Source of the DNA: Mariniphaga sp.
GTDB taxonomy: Bacteria > Bacteroidota > Bacteroidia > Bacteroidales > Prolixibacteraceae
NCBI GenBank assembly: GCA_024636975.1
Contig: JAGXGA010000029.1
Span: 186,001-250,000, forward strand
Direction of reading: 5' to 3'
Length of the DNA: 64,000 bases
Each line of letters starts with the position of its first letter. Position 1 is the first letter of the stretch. A program made the position numbers and the translations under genes. The notes beneath the pieces were generated by a model. It was given only the letters and a program-made list of their open reading frames with translations. It was not told the DNA's origin and ran no database searches. This document shows positions 26,977 through 36,027 of the stretch, piece by piece.

Positions 26977-29454
26977 ATGAACAATAAGTCTATATTATTA
27001 ATACTTTCTTTTTTAACAATCATTTCAGCGCTTGTGGCGCAAAATTCTGCAAATAATCCTTCAAAACAATTGAGGCAGGTAAGTGGTATTTATCCTCACC
27101 TGGCTTACTACAACAATGAAGGGGAATGCGGTACCGGTGCAGTAGTTCCATGGGCAGACAGGTTATGGGTTATAACCTATGGACCTCATCTACCGTTCGG
27201 GTCGTCAGATAAGTTATATGAAATTACCCCCGGGCTAAAACAAATCGTACACTCTGAAAGCATAGGAGGAACCCCTGCCAACAGGATGATTCACAAGGAA
27301 AGCAACCAACTATTTATTGGACCCTATGCCATAGATGCCAATCGTAATGTCAGGGTAATTCCATATGAAAAGATGCCTGGAAGGCATACCGGAAATGCCC
27401 GTCACCTGTATGATCCTGCAGGCAAAATTTATTATGGCACGATGGAAGAAGGATTTTATGAAGTGGATGTAAAAACCCTTGAACCCAAAATACTTTACGA
27501 GGATGGCAACGTAAGCCGTAAGGAAGGAGAAATGGCACAGGAAGCGGAACTACTGTTGGGTGCTCATGGCAAAGGCCTTTACTCCGGGCAGGGAGTAATG
27601 GTTTATTCCAATAATGGTGAAACGGGTCAGCAAGCGCTTGAGCAATTTGATATTGAAGCGGGTGCTCTTTACGAATGGAATGGAGAATGGAAACTTGTGC
27701 GCCGCAATCAATTTGTTGAAATTACAGGCCCCGGGGGGATACATGGCAATACGAACCCTGAAACGGACCCCATCTGGGCAACAGGCTGGGACCATAAATC
27801 CATCATTCTCGGTGTACGTAATCCCGAAACCGGCTGGGATTTCTTCCGCCTCCCCAAAGCCAGCCACAGCTACGACGGAGCGCATGGATGGAATACCGAA
27901 TGGCCAAGAATCCGCGACATTGGAACAGCAGGGAATCCCGATTACCTGATGACAATGCACGGCATGTTCTGGCGTTTCCCAGGATCATTTACTGCCGGTA
28001 ACTCCTCCGGCATCCGTCCCCGTTCAGCCTACCTGAAAGTAATAGGCGATTTCACCCGCCGGAACGACCAGCTGGTATTTGGATGCGATGATTCCGCACA
28101 AAGGGAATTCCTTAATAAAAGAAAGCACAAAGGAGGCATTGAAGGACCGGGGCAATCCAATTCCAATTTATGGTTTACCTCTCCCACAAAGCCGGACCAG
28201 CTTGGTACAACAACTACTTCAGGAGCAGTGTGGCTAAACGAGAAAGTTGAGGCAGGTGAGTATTCAGAGCCTTTTCTTTTTGCAGGCTGGCCCGAACGCT
28301 CGGCATGGATACATAACGATGGAAAAACTTCTGTTAAGTATGTATTTGAAACAGACGAAAAAGGCACTCAAAACTGGACAGAACTTACCTCAATTTCCGT
28401 TGAACCCGGCAACAGTTATTTTCTTGAGTTCAAGGAAAATGAAGCGGGAGAATGGATTCGGGTTAAAACAACTGCAACGGCAACGGCTACAGTCAGCTTT
28501 CACTATACCGGAAATGAGAACCGTCAGGCATCTCCCTCTCCCGGGTTCGAAGGATTGGCAAAGGTTGGTGATGCAAAAGTCGAAGGAGGATTGCTTTATG
28601 GGTTGGGAGATAACAGAAGGGCTTTGGGCATCTCTGCTTTTGTATTTGAAAACGGAAAAGCAACAGAAGCCGGTTATTATGAACTTGATGAAAACCTGTA
28701 CCTGGTAAAAAAGGACGATCAGAAAACCAACAGTTTCATAAAAGAAAAATTTGCTATTCCTGAAAATGTAATTGACATCGAAGAATCATCTGTATTAATT
28801 ATTGATGATAAAAATCGCAGATGGAGGTTACCCCTTGGTCCCGGTGAATATAAGCCATTAACTGATGCTGCTCACTTAAGAATATGCAGGGAGGTGGCCA
28901 CCGAGCGTGATCTTTTTAATGCCAGCGGTACCTTTTATGAATTACCTGCTGAAAATGCCGATGGATTTGCCAAAATAAGACCGGTAGCCTCACATGATTT
29001 CCGGATTCATGATTATGCATCCTATCGTGGCATGCTTGTTATGACGGGACTCCATCCCGGGGCAGAATCTGGTGAACACATTGTCCGTTCCGATGATGGA
29101 AAGGCAGCTGTTTGGTTAGGCGTCATTGACGATTTATGGAAAATGGGAAAACCTGTTGGACATGGCGGTCCCTGGAAAAATTCCGAAGTAAAGACAGGTA
29201 GCCCATCAGATCCTTATTTGTTCGGCTTTTACGATACCCGCAAACTAAAAATTTCGCACAATTCCGGTCAGACTGTTAATTTCAGGATTGAAGTAGAACC
29301 CAATGGCCATGGTCTCTGGATGCTGTACCAGGAAATATCGGTAAAACCCGGTGAAACTTATGAATACCAGTTTCCCGAAAGTTTGCAGGCAAGATGGATA
29401 CGATTTGTAAGTGATCGGGATTGTTCTGCAACTGCATTGCTTGACTACAATTAG
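26977..29454 (+). CDS. Large secreted protein of unknown function
   Basis: I do not recognise this 825-residue protein. A signal peptide (LLILSFLTIISALVAQ) ends near residue 22. Residues about 30-330 have repeated short beta-strand patterns with W, G and D (RLWVITYGPHLPFG, NQLFIGPYAIDANRNVRVI, GKIYYGTMEEGFYEVDV), suggesting a beta-propeller. Two C-terminal stretches, near 400-500 and 740-825, repeat a KISHNSGQTVNFRIEVEP-like design and may be paired beta-sandwich modules. Its place between GH30 and a secreted FAD oxidoreductase suggests a role in extracellular glycan or glycoside use, by context only. Confidence 0.7.
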   Translation: MNNKSILLILSFLTIISALVAQNSANNPSKQLRQVSGIYPHLAYYNNEGECGTGAVVPWADRLWVITYGPHLPFGSSDKLYEITPGLKQIVHSESIGGTPANRMIHKESNQLFIGPYAIDANRNVRVIPYEKMPGRHTGNARHLYDPAGKIYYGTMEEGFYEVDVKTLEPKILYEDGNVSRKEGEMAQEAELLLGAHGKGLYSGQGVMVYSNNGETGQQALEQFDIEAGALYEWNGEWKLVRRNQFVEITGPGGIHGNTNPETDPIWATGWDHKSIILGVRNPETGWDFFRLPKASHSYDGAHGWNTEWPRIRDIGTAGNPDYLMTMHGMFWRFPGSFTAGNSSGIRPRSAYLKVIGDFTRRNDQLVFGCDDSAQREFLNKRKHKGGIEGPGQSNSNLWFTSPTKPDQLGTTTTSGAVWLNEKVEAGEYSEPFLFAGWPERSAWIHNDGKTSVKYVFETDEKGTQNWTELTSISVEPGNSYFLEFKENEAGEWIRVKTTATATATVSFHYTGNENRQASPSPGFEGLAKVGDAKVEGGLLYGLGDNRRALGISAFVFENGKATEAGYYELDENLYLVKKDDQKTNSFIKEKFAIPENVIDIEESSVLIIDDKNRRWRLPLGPGEYKPLTDAAHLRICREVATERDLFNASGTFYELPAENADGFAKIRPVASHDFRIHDYASYRGMLVMTGLHPGAESGEHIVRSDDGKAAVWLGVIDDLWKMGKPVGHGGPWKNSEVKTGSPSDPYLFGFYDTRKLKISHNSGQTVNFRIEVEPNGHGLWMLYQEISVKPGETYEYQFPESLQARWIRFVSDRDCSATALLDYN

Positions 29455-29479
29455 TTCTTACCAATAAATTAAAATTAAA

Positions 29480-31345
29480 ATGTTCAGCAACATGAAGATA
29501 GTTTTCGTATTAATTACTGCCCTGGTGTTGGCTTTGAATGGTTATCCGCAATCAAAAAGCACTGTCTTTCTGGAGGCTGAAAGCTTTCAAAACAAGGGTG
29601 CCTGGGTAGTCGATCAACAGTTTATGGACCTTATGGGCTCGCCCTATCTGATGGCACATGGAATGGGAGTTCCGGTAGCCGATGCGGAAACAACTGTTGA
29701 ATTTCCCTCCACAGGAGAGTACAACGTGTTTGTCCGGACCTTTAACTGGACCTCTCCCTGGCACAAAGGTGAAGGGCCTGGAAAATTTCAACTGATAGTA
29801 AACAGGCAAAAAGCCGGAACAGATCTGGGTGCTGAAGGTTCGGAATGGCTATGGCAGCCTGCCGGCAAGGTAAACATCACTGATAGCAAGGCCATAATTA
29901 ACCTGAACGACCTGACAGGTTTTAACGGTCGTGTTGATGCCATCTGTTTTACAAAAGAAAACACACCACCTCCCTCCGATGTAAAGGCCCTGGGGAAATT
30001 CCGCAAAAAGCACCTCGGCATTCCGGCCAAACCTGAAAAGGGTGGTAATTTCGATCTGGTTGTTATTGGTGGCGGCGTTGCAGGAACAGCTGCTGCTATT
30101 TCGGCAGCTCGTCTGGGCATGCAGGTTGCACTTATCCAGGACCGTCCGGTTTTGGGAGGAAACAATAGTTCTGAAGTACGTGTTCATCTGGGAGGCAGAA
30201 TTAATGTTGAACCATTCCCTGCACTTGGCGATGTGATAAAGGAAATCGGTCCCTCACGGGGTGGAAATGCACAACCAGCCGAGTATTATGAGGATGAAAA
30301 AAAAATGGAGATGGTACTGGCCGAAGAAAATATTTCTCTTTTTACAAATTTTAGGGCGTTTGACGTCAAAATGAAAGGATCACGCATTGCGGAAGTAAAT
30401 GCACGGCACATAGAAACTTCTAAGGAACTTGTATTTTCAGCACCACTGTTTGCCGATTGCACAGGCGATGGAACCATTGGGTTCCTGGCAGGTGCCGACT
30501 ATGCGATAGGTCGCGAAGGCAGAGAAGAATTTGGTGAACCCACTGCACCTGAAAAAGCCGATAAATTGACAATGGGATCTTCAGTTCAATGGTACTCGGT
30601 GGAAGAAAATCAACCTGCAGATTTTCCGGTATTTAATTATGGAGTTGACTTTAATGAACAGAATACGGAAAAAGTCACCATGGGTGAATGGACCTGGGAA
30701 ACCGGAATGAATTATGATCAGATTAATGACTTTGAACGTATTCGCGATTACGGGTTACTGGTGGTCTATTCCAACTGGTCTTCCCTGAAAAATTCAGTTG
30801 CAAAAGAGGAATACAGTAACCGCAGGCTGGAATGGGTAGCTTATATCGCAGGCAAACGTGAATCACGCCGTCTGCTGGGCGACGTTATCCTTAAGGAACA
30901 GGACATGACCGATTATGTTGTTTATCCCGATGCATCAGCTCCAACGACCTGGACAATCGACCTGCACTATCCTGATCCTGATAACACGAAACATTTTCCC
31001 GAAAAGGAATTTAAATCAATTGCAGTTCATAAAAAAATTCATCCTTACCCTATTCCCTATCGCTGTTTTTATTCGAGAAATGTTGATAATCTCTTTATGG
31101 CAGGACGAAACATAAGTGTTACTCATGTGGCACTGGGTACAGTGCGTGTAATGCGTACAACCGGAATGATGGGTGAAGTTGTTGGTATGGCCGCTTCAAT
31201 TGCAGGCAAAAACAACTCCAGTCCCCGGGAAGTGTACCAGCACCATCTATCGGAATTAAAATCACTGATGGAAAAAGGTGTGGGTAAATACGATGTGGAA
31301 AATATGCAGAATTACAATGAAGGATCCACATTGGGACCTAAATAA
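29480..31345 (+). CDS. Secreted FAD-dependent oxidoreductase with N-terminal beta domain
   Basis: The 621-residue protein has a signal peptide (KIVFVLITALVLALNGYPQ) and a beta-sandwich-like module (about 28-158, FLEAESFQNKGAWVVDQQFM), of a kind that may bind carbohydrate. A FAD_oxidored-type flavoprotein domain follows: the dinucleotide motif GGGVAG at 197-202, VLGGNNSSEVRVHLGG, ADCTGDGTIGFLAGADYAIGR, and NLFMAGRNISVTHVALGTVRVM near the end. It presumably oxidises a sugar or related substrate outside the cytoplasm; the electron acceptor is unknown. A second start at residue 5 is possible. It lies 25 bases after the previous gene. Confidence 0.85.
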   Translation: MFSNMKIVFVLITALVLALNGYPQSKSTVFLEAESFQNKGAWVVDQQFMDLMGSPYLMAHGMGVPVADAETTVEFPSTGEYNVFVRTFNWTSPWHKGEGPGKFQLIVNRQKAGTDLGAEGSEWLWQPAGKVNITDSKAIINLNDLTGFNGRVDAICFTKENTPPPSDVKALGKFRKKHLGIPAKPEKGGNFDLVVIGGGVAGTAAAISAARLGMQVALIQDRPVLGGNNSSEVRVHLGGRINVEPFPALGDVIKEIGPSRGGNAQPAEYYEDEKKMEMVLAEENISLFTNFRAFDVKMKGSRIAEVNARHIETSKELVFSAPLFADCTGDGTIGFLAGADYAIGREGREEFGEPTAPEKADKLTMGSSVQWYSVEENQPADFPVFNYGVDFNEQNTEKVTMGEWTWETGMNYDQINDFERIRDYGLLVVYSNWSSLKNSVAKEEYSNRRLEWVAYIAGKRESRRLLGDVILKEQDMTDYVVYPDASAPTTWTIDLHYPDPDNTKHFPEKEFKSIAVHKKIHPYPIPYRCFYSRNVDNLFMAGRNISVTHVALGTVRVMRTTGMMGEVVGMAASIAGKNNSSPREVYQHHLSELKSLMEKGVGKYDVENMQNYNEGSTLGPK

Positions 31346-31449
31346 TGGAACCGTTTTAACAGGCAGCTTGTTAATGATTCAACAAAAATAAATTTATCAG
31401 GTAATATCCAATTGAAATGAAGTTTAAAGAACAGATCATTGCAAAATAA

Positions 31450-32550
31450 ATGGCATCAATACATAAATATACCGTATTGATTGTTGTTCTGTCGGGGATG
31501 CTTTATTCCGGCACTCAACCTGAAAGACCCATTACAGGATTTTGGGCAATGGAAGGGACACTTTTAACTCATATTTTTGAAGATAAAACCGATTCCCTTT
31601 CAGGACCGGAGCTATTTGAACTCCGTGATGAAAATGGAATACCAAAATGGTTCGGGCGTCACATTTTTAAGGATGTATGCATTTCAGGAGAGTGTAAAAT
31701 GATCCGCCTGTGGCTGTTTTGGGATGGCGCCGGTAATTACCTCGGGTTACAGGTTCCCGATGCAGAACCGCTTACCAAATCAGATCATACTGAATTTGAG
31801 CCTGCCGATTATAAAAAACTGGAAGAGATCCTCCGCGATACTGCTTCGGTGCTTAAAAACCTGAAACAGGAAGATTTAATTGTGGTTCCCGACTCCATTA
31901 ATCCATATCAGGCTTATGAAGTCGACGGTTATACGGCGGCAACGCAACCTGCCCTTTCGGAAGTAGTGGTAAAAGATGCCGTTTATTCATGCCACACCTT
32001 ATGGCATTCCGTTTATGGTCCTGTACAGGATACCATTCACCAAATTCTTGATAAAAGGGCAAATAAAGAATACCTGGCAAAAATGATCTCTTGCAGTAAA
32101 AACGAATACATTTCATGGGCAATTAAAAGTATCGAAAAACATCCTGAATTTCATGAAGCATTTTATAATGATGTATTAAAACATATTACTTCTGATAATC
32201 AGGAATTAGCAAAGCAGGCGCTTGATTATTTTAAACCTGTTTTTCTGGACGACAGCAACATCCAGATTCAGCTGGTGGATGTATTGGCCGAAACCGATAT
32301 GAGCATCAAATATGAAATTCTGTGGAAATTGATCGGAAATGGCAAGGCAAATGAACAGGCTGTACTTAATCTTTTGGTACTGTTTAACGAACAGAAAATT
32401 GGTGTAGGTGCATACAATTTAATTCTACGATTGGTAACTTTGGAACATATGCAGGAAAATGAACAGATTGCATCGATTATTCATAACCTTTCTGAAAATG
32501 AAAACAGATATATTAGAAATCTTACAATCAGGTTACTTGAAAATCAATAA
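31450..32550 (+). CDS. Secreted protein with flavinylation-like motif and helical repeats
   Basis: The 366-residue product has an N-terminal hydrophobic signal (TVLIVVLSGMLYSG). The motif DGYTAAT at 159-165 fits the D-x2-[ST]-[GA]-A-T pattern at which ApbE attaches FMN to a threonine, followed by VVKDAVYSCHTLWHSVYGP. Upstream is a conserved-looking stretch with paired cysteines (DVCISGECKMIRLWLFWD). Residues about 205-366 look like HEAT-type helical repeats. No ApbE gene is in the window, so flavinylation is a hypothesis. It follows the FAD oxidoreductase on the same strand. Confidence 0.7.
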   Translation: MASIHKYTVLIVVLSGMLYSGTQPERPITGFWAMEGTLLTHIFEDKTDSLSGPELFELRDENGIPKWFGRHIFKDVCISGECKMIRLWLFWDGAGNYLGLQVPDAEPLTKSDHTEFEPADYKKLEEILRDTASVLKNLKQEDLIVVPDSINPYQAYEVDGYTAATQPALSEVVVKDAVYSCHTLWHSVYGPVQDTIHQILDKRANKEYLAKMISCSKNEYISWAIKSIEKHPEFHEAFYNDVLKHITSDNQELAKQALDYFKPVFLDDSNIQIQLVDVLAETDMSIKYEILWKLIGNGKANEQAVLNLLVLFNEQKIGVGAYNLILRLVTLEHMQENEQIASIIHNLSENENRYIRNLTIRLLENQ

Positions 32551-32625
32551 AAGGTGACCGGATACGTATAATACACCAATAAAAACCCGGTCATGCCCGG
32601 TGAATGAAACTAAATAGTTCTGCTT

Positions 32626-34065
32626 ATGATAACACTTATCCTGTCGACGATAGTTTTAATAGCAGGTTACCTGCTATACTCCAGGTACATTGAGCGGGTT
32701 TTTGGTGCAGATGGAAACCGGCCTACACCGGCATTTACTATGACTGACGGAGTGGATTACATGCCGATGCCCTGGTGGAAAGTGTTCCTTATTCAATTTT
32801 TAAATATAGCTGGACTGGGGCCTATTTTCGGAGCTGTGGCAGGGGCTATGTGGGGACCATTAGCCTATCTGTGGATTGTATTGGGGTCAGTATTTGCTGG
32901 AGCAGTTCATGATTATTTTTCAGGAATGCTTTCCATAAAACACAAAGGCCTGAGCATTACTGAAATTGTTGGTATATACATGGGCACGGGTACCAAACAA
33001 TTTATGCGGGGATTTACTGTCCTGTTAATGGTAATTGTTGGGGCTGTTTTCATAATGGGGCCAGCAAAAATCCTTGCAGGTTTAACTCCGCAATATGCTA
33101 CAATGACTTTCTGGGTCTGGATTGTATTTGGTTACTATATTCTTTCTACACTGCTCCCCATCAACAAAATCATTGGAAGAATTTACCCTGTTTTCGGATT
33201 TGCCTTATTATTTATGGCAGTAGGATTAATTGTAGCCTTGTTCGTAAAAGGGTATACTATCCCTGAACTTTCTCCCGCTAATTTTAGAAACTTTCATTCC
33301 GAAGCTGGCAGCTTCCCTGTATTTCCAATGCTGTTTATCACAATTGCGTGCGGCGCCATATCCGGATTTCATGCCACACAATCGCCCCTGATGGCGCGGT
33401 GCATGAAAAATGAAAAACTGGGGCGTCGTATATTTTATGGCGCTATGATTACTGAAGCTTTTGTGGCAATGATTTGGGCAACCATTAGCATGAGCTTTTT
33501 TGGTGGAATTCGCGAATTGAATGAGGTGATGAATGTACACCAGGGAAATGCAGCATGGGTAGTAAATGAATCGGCCAATGTTTTACTGGGAAAATTCGGA
33601 GCCTTCCTGGCTATACTGGGAGTAGTGGCTGCCCCGATCACCTCGGGCGATACGGCTTTCCGCAGCGCACGGCTCATTGTTGCCGATTTTTTAAACCTTA
33701 AGCAAGGACCTATGAAAAACCGCCTGCTCATCAGTATACCGCTTTTTGCCGTTGGATTCCTTCTTACTCAAATAAACTTTGCTGTTATATGGCGCTACTT
33801 TGCCTGGTCGAACCAAACACTGGCAACTGTTGTGCTCTGGACAATTACAGTTTACCTTGTTCAGAACAGGAAAAACTATTGGATAACACTTATACCCGCC
33901 TTATTCATGACAGCAGTTGTTTCAACCTATCTGTTACTTGCTCCTGAAGGGTTTCATCTGCCACAGGAGATAGCATACTGGATCGGAGGGGGAATAACTT
34001 TCCTATCGTTTATATATTTTAATTTCTACAGAAGAAAAGTAAAGCCAATGATTTCATTTTCATAA
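32626..34065 (+). CDS. cstA: CstA-family membrane transporter, short form
   Basis: The 479-residue integral membrane protein matches the carbon-starvation protein family: YIERVFGADGNRPTPAFTMTDGVDYMPMPWWKVFLIQFLNIAGLGPIFGA is nearly diagnostic in part, as are GAVHDYFSGMLSIKHKG and GFHATQSPLMARCM. Known members import peptides or pyruvate. E. coli CstA has 701 residues; this shorter form lacks the C-terminal part. About 12 membrane segments are visible. It lies 75 bases after the previous gene and its link to the neighbouring redox genes is unknown. Confidence 0.9.
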   Translation: MITLILSTIVLIAGYLLYSRYIERVFGADGNRPTPAFTMTDGVDYMPMPWWKVFLIQFLNIAGLGPIFGAVAGAMWGPLAYLWIVLGSVFAGAVHDYFSGMLSIKHKGLSITEIVGIYMGTGTKQFMRGFTVLLMVIVGAVFIMGPAKILAGLTPQYATMTFWVWIVFGYYILSTLLPINKIIGRIYPVFGFALLFMAVGLIVALFVKGYTIPELSPANFRNFHSEAGSFPVFPMLFITIACGAISGFHATQSPLMARCMKNEKLGRRIFYGAMITEAFVAMIWATISMSFFGGIRELNEVMNVHQGNAAWVVNESANVLLGKFGAFLAILGVVAAPITSGDTAFRSARLIVADFLNLKQGPMKNRLLISIPLFAVGFLLTQINFAVIWRYFAWSNQTLATVVLWTITVYLVQNRKNYWITLIPALFMTAVVSTYLLLAPEGFHLPQEIAYWIGGGITFLSFIYFNFYRRKVKPMISFS

Positions 34066-34287
34066 TTATACATGAAAGATAAATTATTATAATTAAATTT
34101 ATACTGTAATTTGTCCGGTTTAAAAAGAGAATCGTGATGAACATTACTGATTGTTTACAATAACCTATGACTTTAGAATGCTTGGGTGTATTCCGACATT
34201 GCATTTAAATGTTACTGAACCCTGACAGAGTGAATGTGAAACTATTTTTATAGCTAATAGATCAATTAATCAATTAAATTAATCATT

Positions 34288-35652
34288 ATGAGCAGTAGTA
34301 ATTTTTCAAGACGCAAATTTTTAGCTGGTGCTGCAACTGTTGGAGCTGCAAGCACACTGGGTATAGGCACTTTATCCTCCTGCACCGGAAAAGGAAAAGC
34401 TTCAGAATCAACCGACCTTTATGGTTTTAAAAGCCGTGAGTATCAACTTCCGCCAATGTTGGTAACAGCCCCTGATGGTCCTGAATTAAAAGCAGGGATA
34501 ATTGGTTGTGGCGGTCGGGGCTCAGGTGCAGCCATTAATTTTTTAGATGCCGGCCCAAATCTGAAAATAACAGCGCTTGGTGATGTTTTCCAGGATCGTG
34601 TTACCAGTCTTCAGGCAAAGCTTAAAGAAGAAAAAGGGGCAGAAGTACCCGATGAAAACTGTTTTGTTGGTTTTGATGCATTTGAAAAAGTCATAGGTTC
34701 AGGTGTTGATGTTGTTATCCTGGCTACTCCTCCTAAATTCAGGCCCGAACATTTAGAAGCTGCAGTTAAGGCACGTAAACACGTTTTTATGGAAAAACCT
34801 GTGGCTGTAGACCCCGCAGGAATCCGGCAAGTGATTGCTGCCGCTAAAATGGCCGAATCACAAGGGTTAAAAATTATTACCGGAACACAGCGCCGGCATG
34901 AACACAGCTATGTTAACCTGTGGAAAGAGATCAATAACAATGCAATCGGACACATCGTTTCAGCCAATGTTTATTGGAATGGCGGGAAGTTGTGGCACCG
35001 CGAAAACAATCCATCCTGGAGCGAAATGGAATGGATGATTCGCGATTGGGTTAACTGGACATGGCTTTCAGGTGACCACATTGTAGAACAACATGTTCAT
35101 AATATTGATGTGGCAAACTGGTTTATGGGAGACCATCCGGTAAAAGCTGTTGGATTTGGATCAAGGCAGCGAAGAGTGACAGGTGATCAATACGATAATT
35201 TTAGTGTTGACTATATATATGAAGATGGACGTCACGTTCATAGCATGTGCAGGCAAATCAACGGTTGTACCAATGGGGTATATGAAATTTTTCACGGCAC
35301 AAAAGCAATAGCAACAACAATTGGCCATGAACCTCAGATTGTTGATGCCGCAGGCAGCCAGTTGTTTGTTGCAGAAAGTTCTGAAACCAGCCCTTATGTG
35401 CAGGAGCATATTAACTGGATAACCTGTATCAGGCAAAACATTCCGTTTAACGAAGCAGAGCAAACCGCCATCTCAAATATGGTTGCCATTATGGGAAGAG
35501 TTTCAGCTTATACAGGTAAGGAGGTGACTTATGATGAAATGATGAATTCAGACATGAAGCTCGGACCACAGGTTTATGTGATGGATAACATTGGTTTCAT
35601 TGAAAAAGCACAGGTATCGGTACCGGGAACTCTCGAACGTCCAAAGGCTTAA
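34288..35652 (+). CDS. Tat-exported Gfo/Idh/MocA oxidoreductase lipoprotein
   Basis: The 454-residue protein begins with a twin-arginine signal (FSRRKFLAG, R8-R9) and a lipobox ending at C32 (LSSC), so it is probably exported folded with its nucleotide and lipid-anchored. The NAD-binding motif IIGCGGRGSGA is near residue 71, and the family motif MEKPVAV is near 171. Members of this exported group oxidise sugars, for example at C3, with a tightly bound cofactor. Substrate is unknown. In Bacteroidota such enzymes occur near secreted glycoside-processing genes, as here. Confidence 0.9.
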   Translation: MSSSNFSRRKFLAGAATVGAASTLGIGTLSSCTGKGKASESTDLYGFKSREYQLPPMLVTAPDGPELKAGIIGCGGRGSGAAINFLDAGPNLKITALGDVFQDRVTSLQAKLKEEKGAEVPDENCFVGFDAFEKVIGSGVDVVILATPPKFRPEHLEAAVKARKHVFMEKPVAVDPAGIRQVIAAAKMAESQGLKIITGTQRRHEHSYVNLWKEINNNAIGHIVSANVYWNGGKLWHRENNPSWSEMEWMIRDWVNWTWLSGDHIVEQHVHNIDVANWFMGDHPVKAVGFGSRQRRVTGDQYDNFSVDYIYEDGRHVHSMCRQINGCTNGVYEIFHGTKAIATTIGHEPQIVDAAGSQLFVAESSETSPYVQEHINWITCIRQNIPFNEAEQTAISNMVAIMGRVSAYTGKEVTYDEMMNSDMKLGPQVYVMDNIGFIEKAQVSVPGTLERPKA

Positions 35653-36027
35653 TTGAAATTCTTTAATGGAGGAGTTGTATTCCTTACATTGACGCATACT
35701 GATTACCTTATTTCAGGAAATCACTACTCAATAGTTTTTGAACCGTGAGGCAAAATGAAATTTGCTTTTCACGGTTCAAAAACTGATTTACTCAATAAAA
35801 GTTTCACTTAAAAAGTTGAGTTAGTATATACCGTTCAGATTGATAATTTCACCTTTTTGCATTTGATTCAAAATAAACCATTAGCAAATTGCAATTTTGA
35901 CATTCAAATAACAAGTTATATCTTGCACCGTCAAAACTAAGTGAGAGAGCCGTATGCAAAAATCCGAAAAACCTGCATTCCCAGAAGGTTAATCCGGATA
36001 ATTTTTAAAAAACCAAAATTGAATTAA
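35653..36027. other. Intergenic region with a long hairpin
   Basis: The 375-base gap contains the inverted repeat at 35733-35784. Otherwise I see only AT-rich sequence; a weak -7 candidate TATATCTTG near 35918 does not fit the consensus exactly. Confidence 0.5.
35733..35784. repeat. Perfect 16-bp inverted repeat
   Basis: AGTTTTTGAACCGTGA (35733-35748) is matched exactly by TCACGGTTCAAAAACT (35769-35784), and GCAAA/TTTGC pair inside the loop. No T run follows on either strand, so it is not a standard terminator. It lies about 80 bases after the Gfo/Idh gene. Confidence 0.7.
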
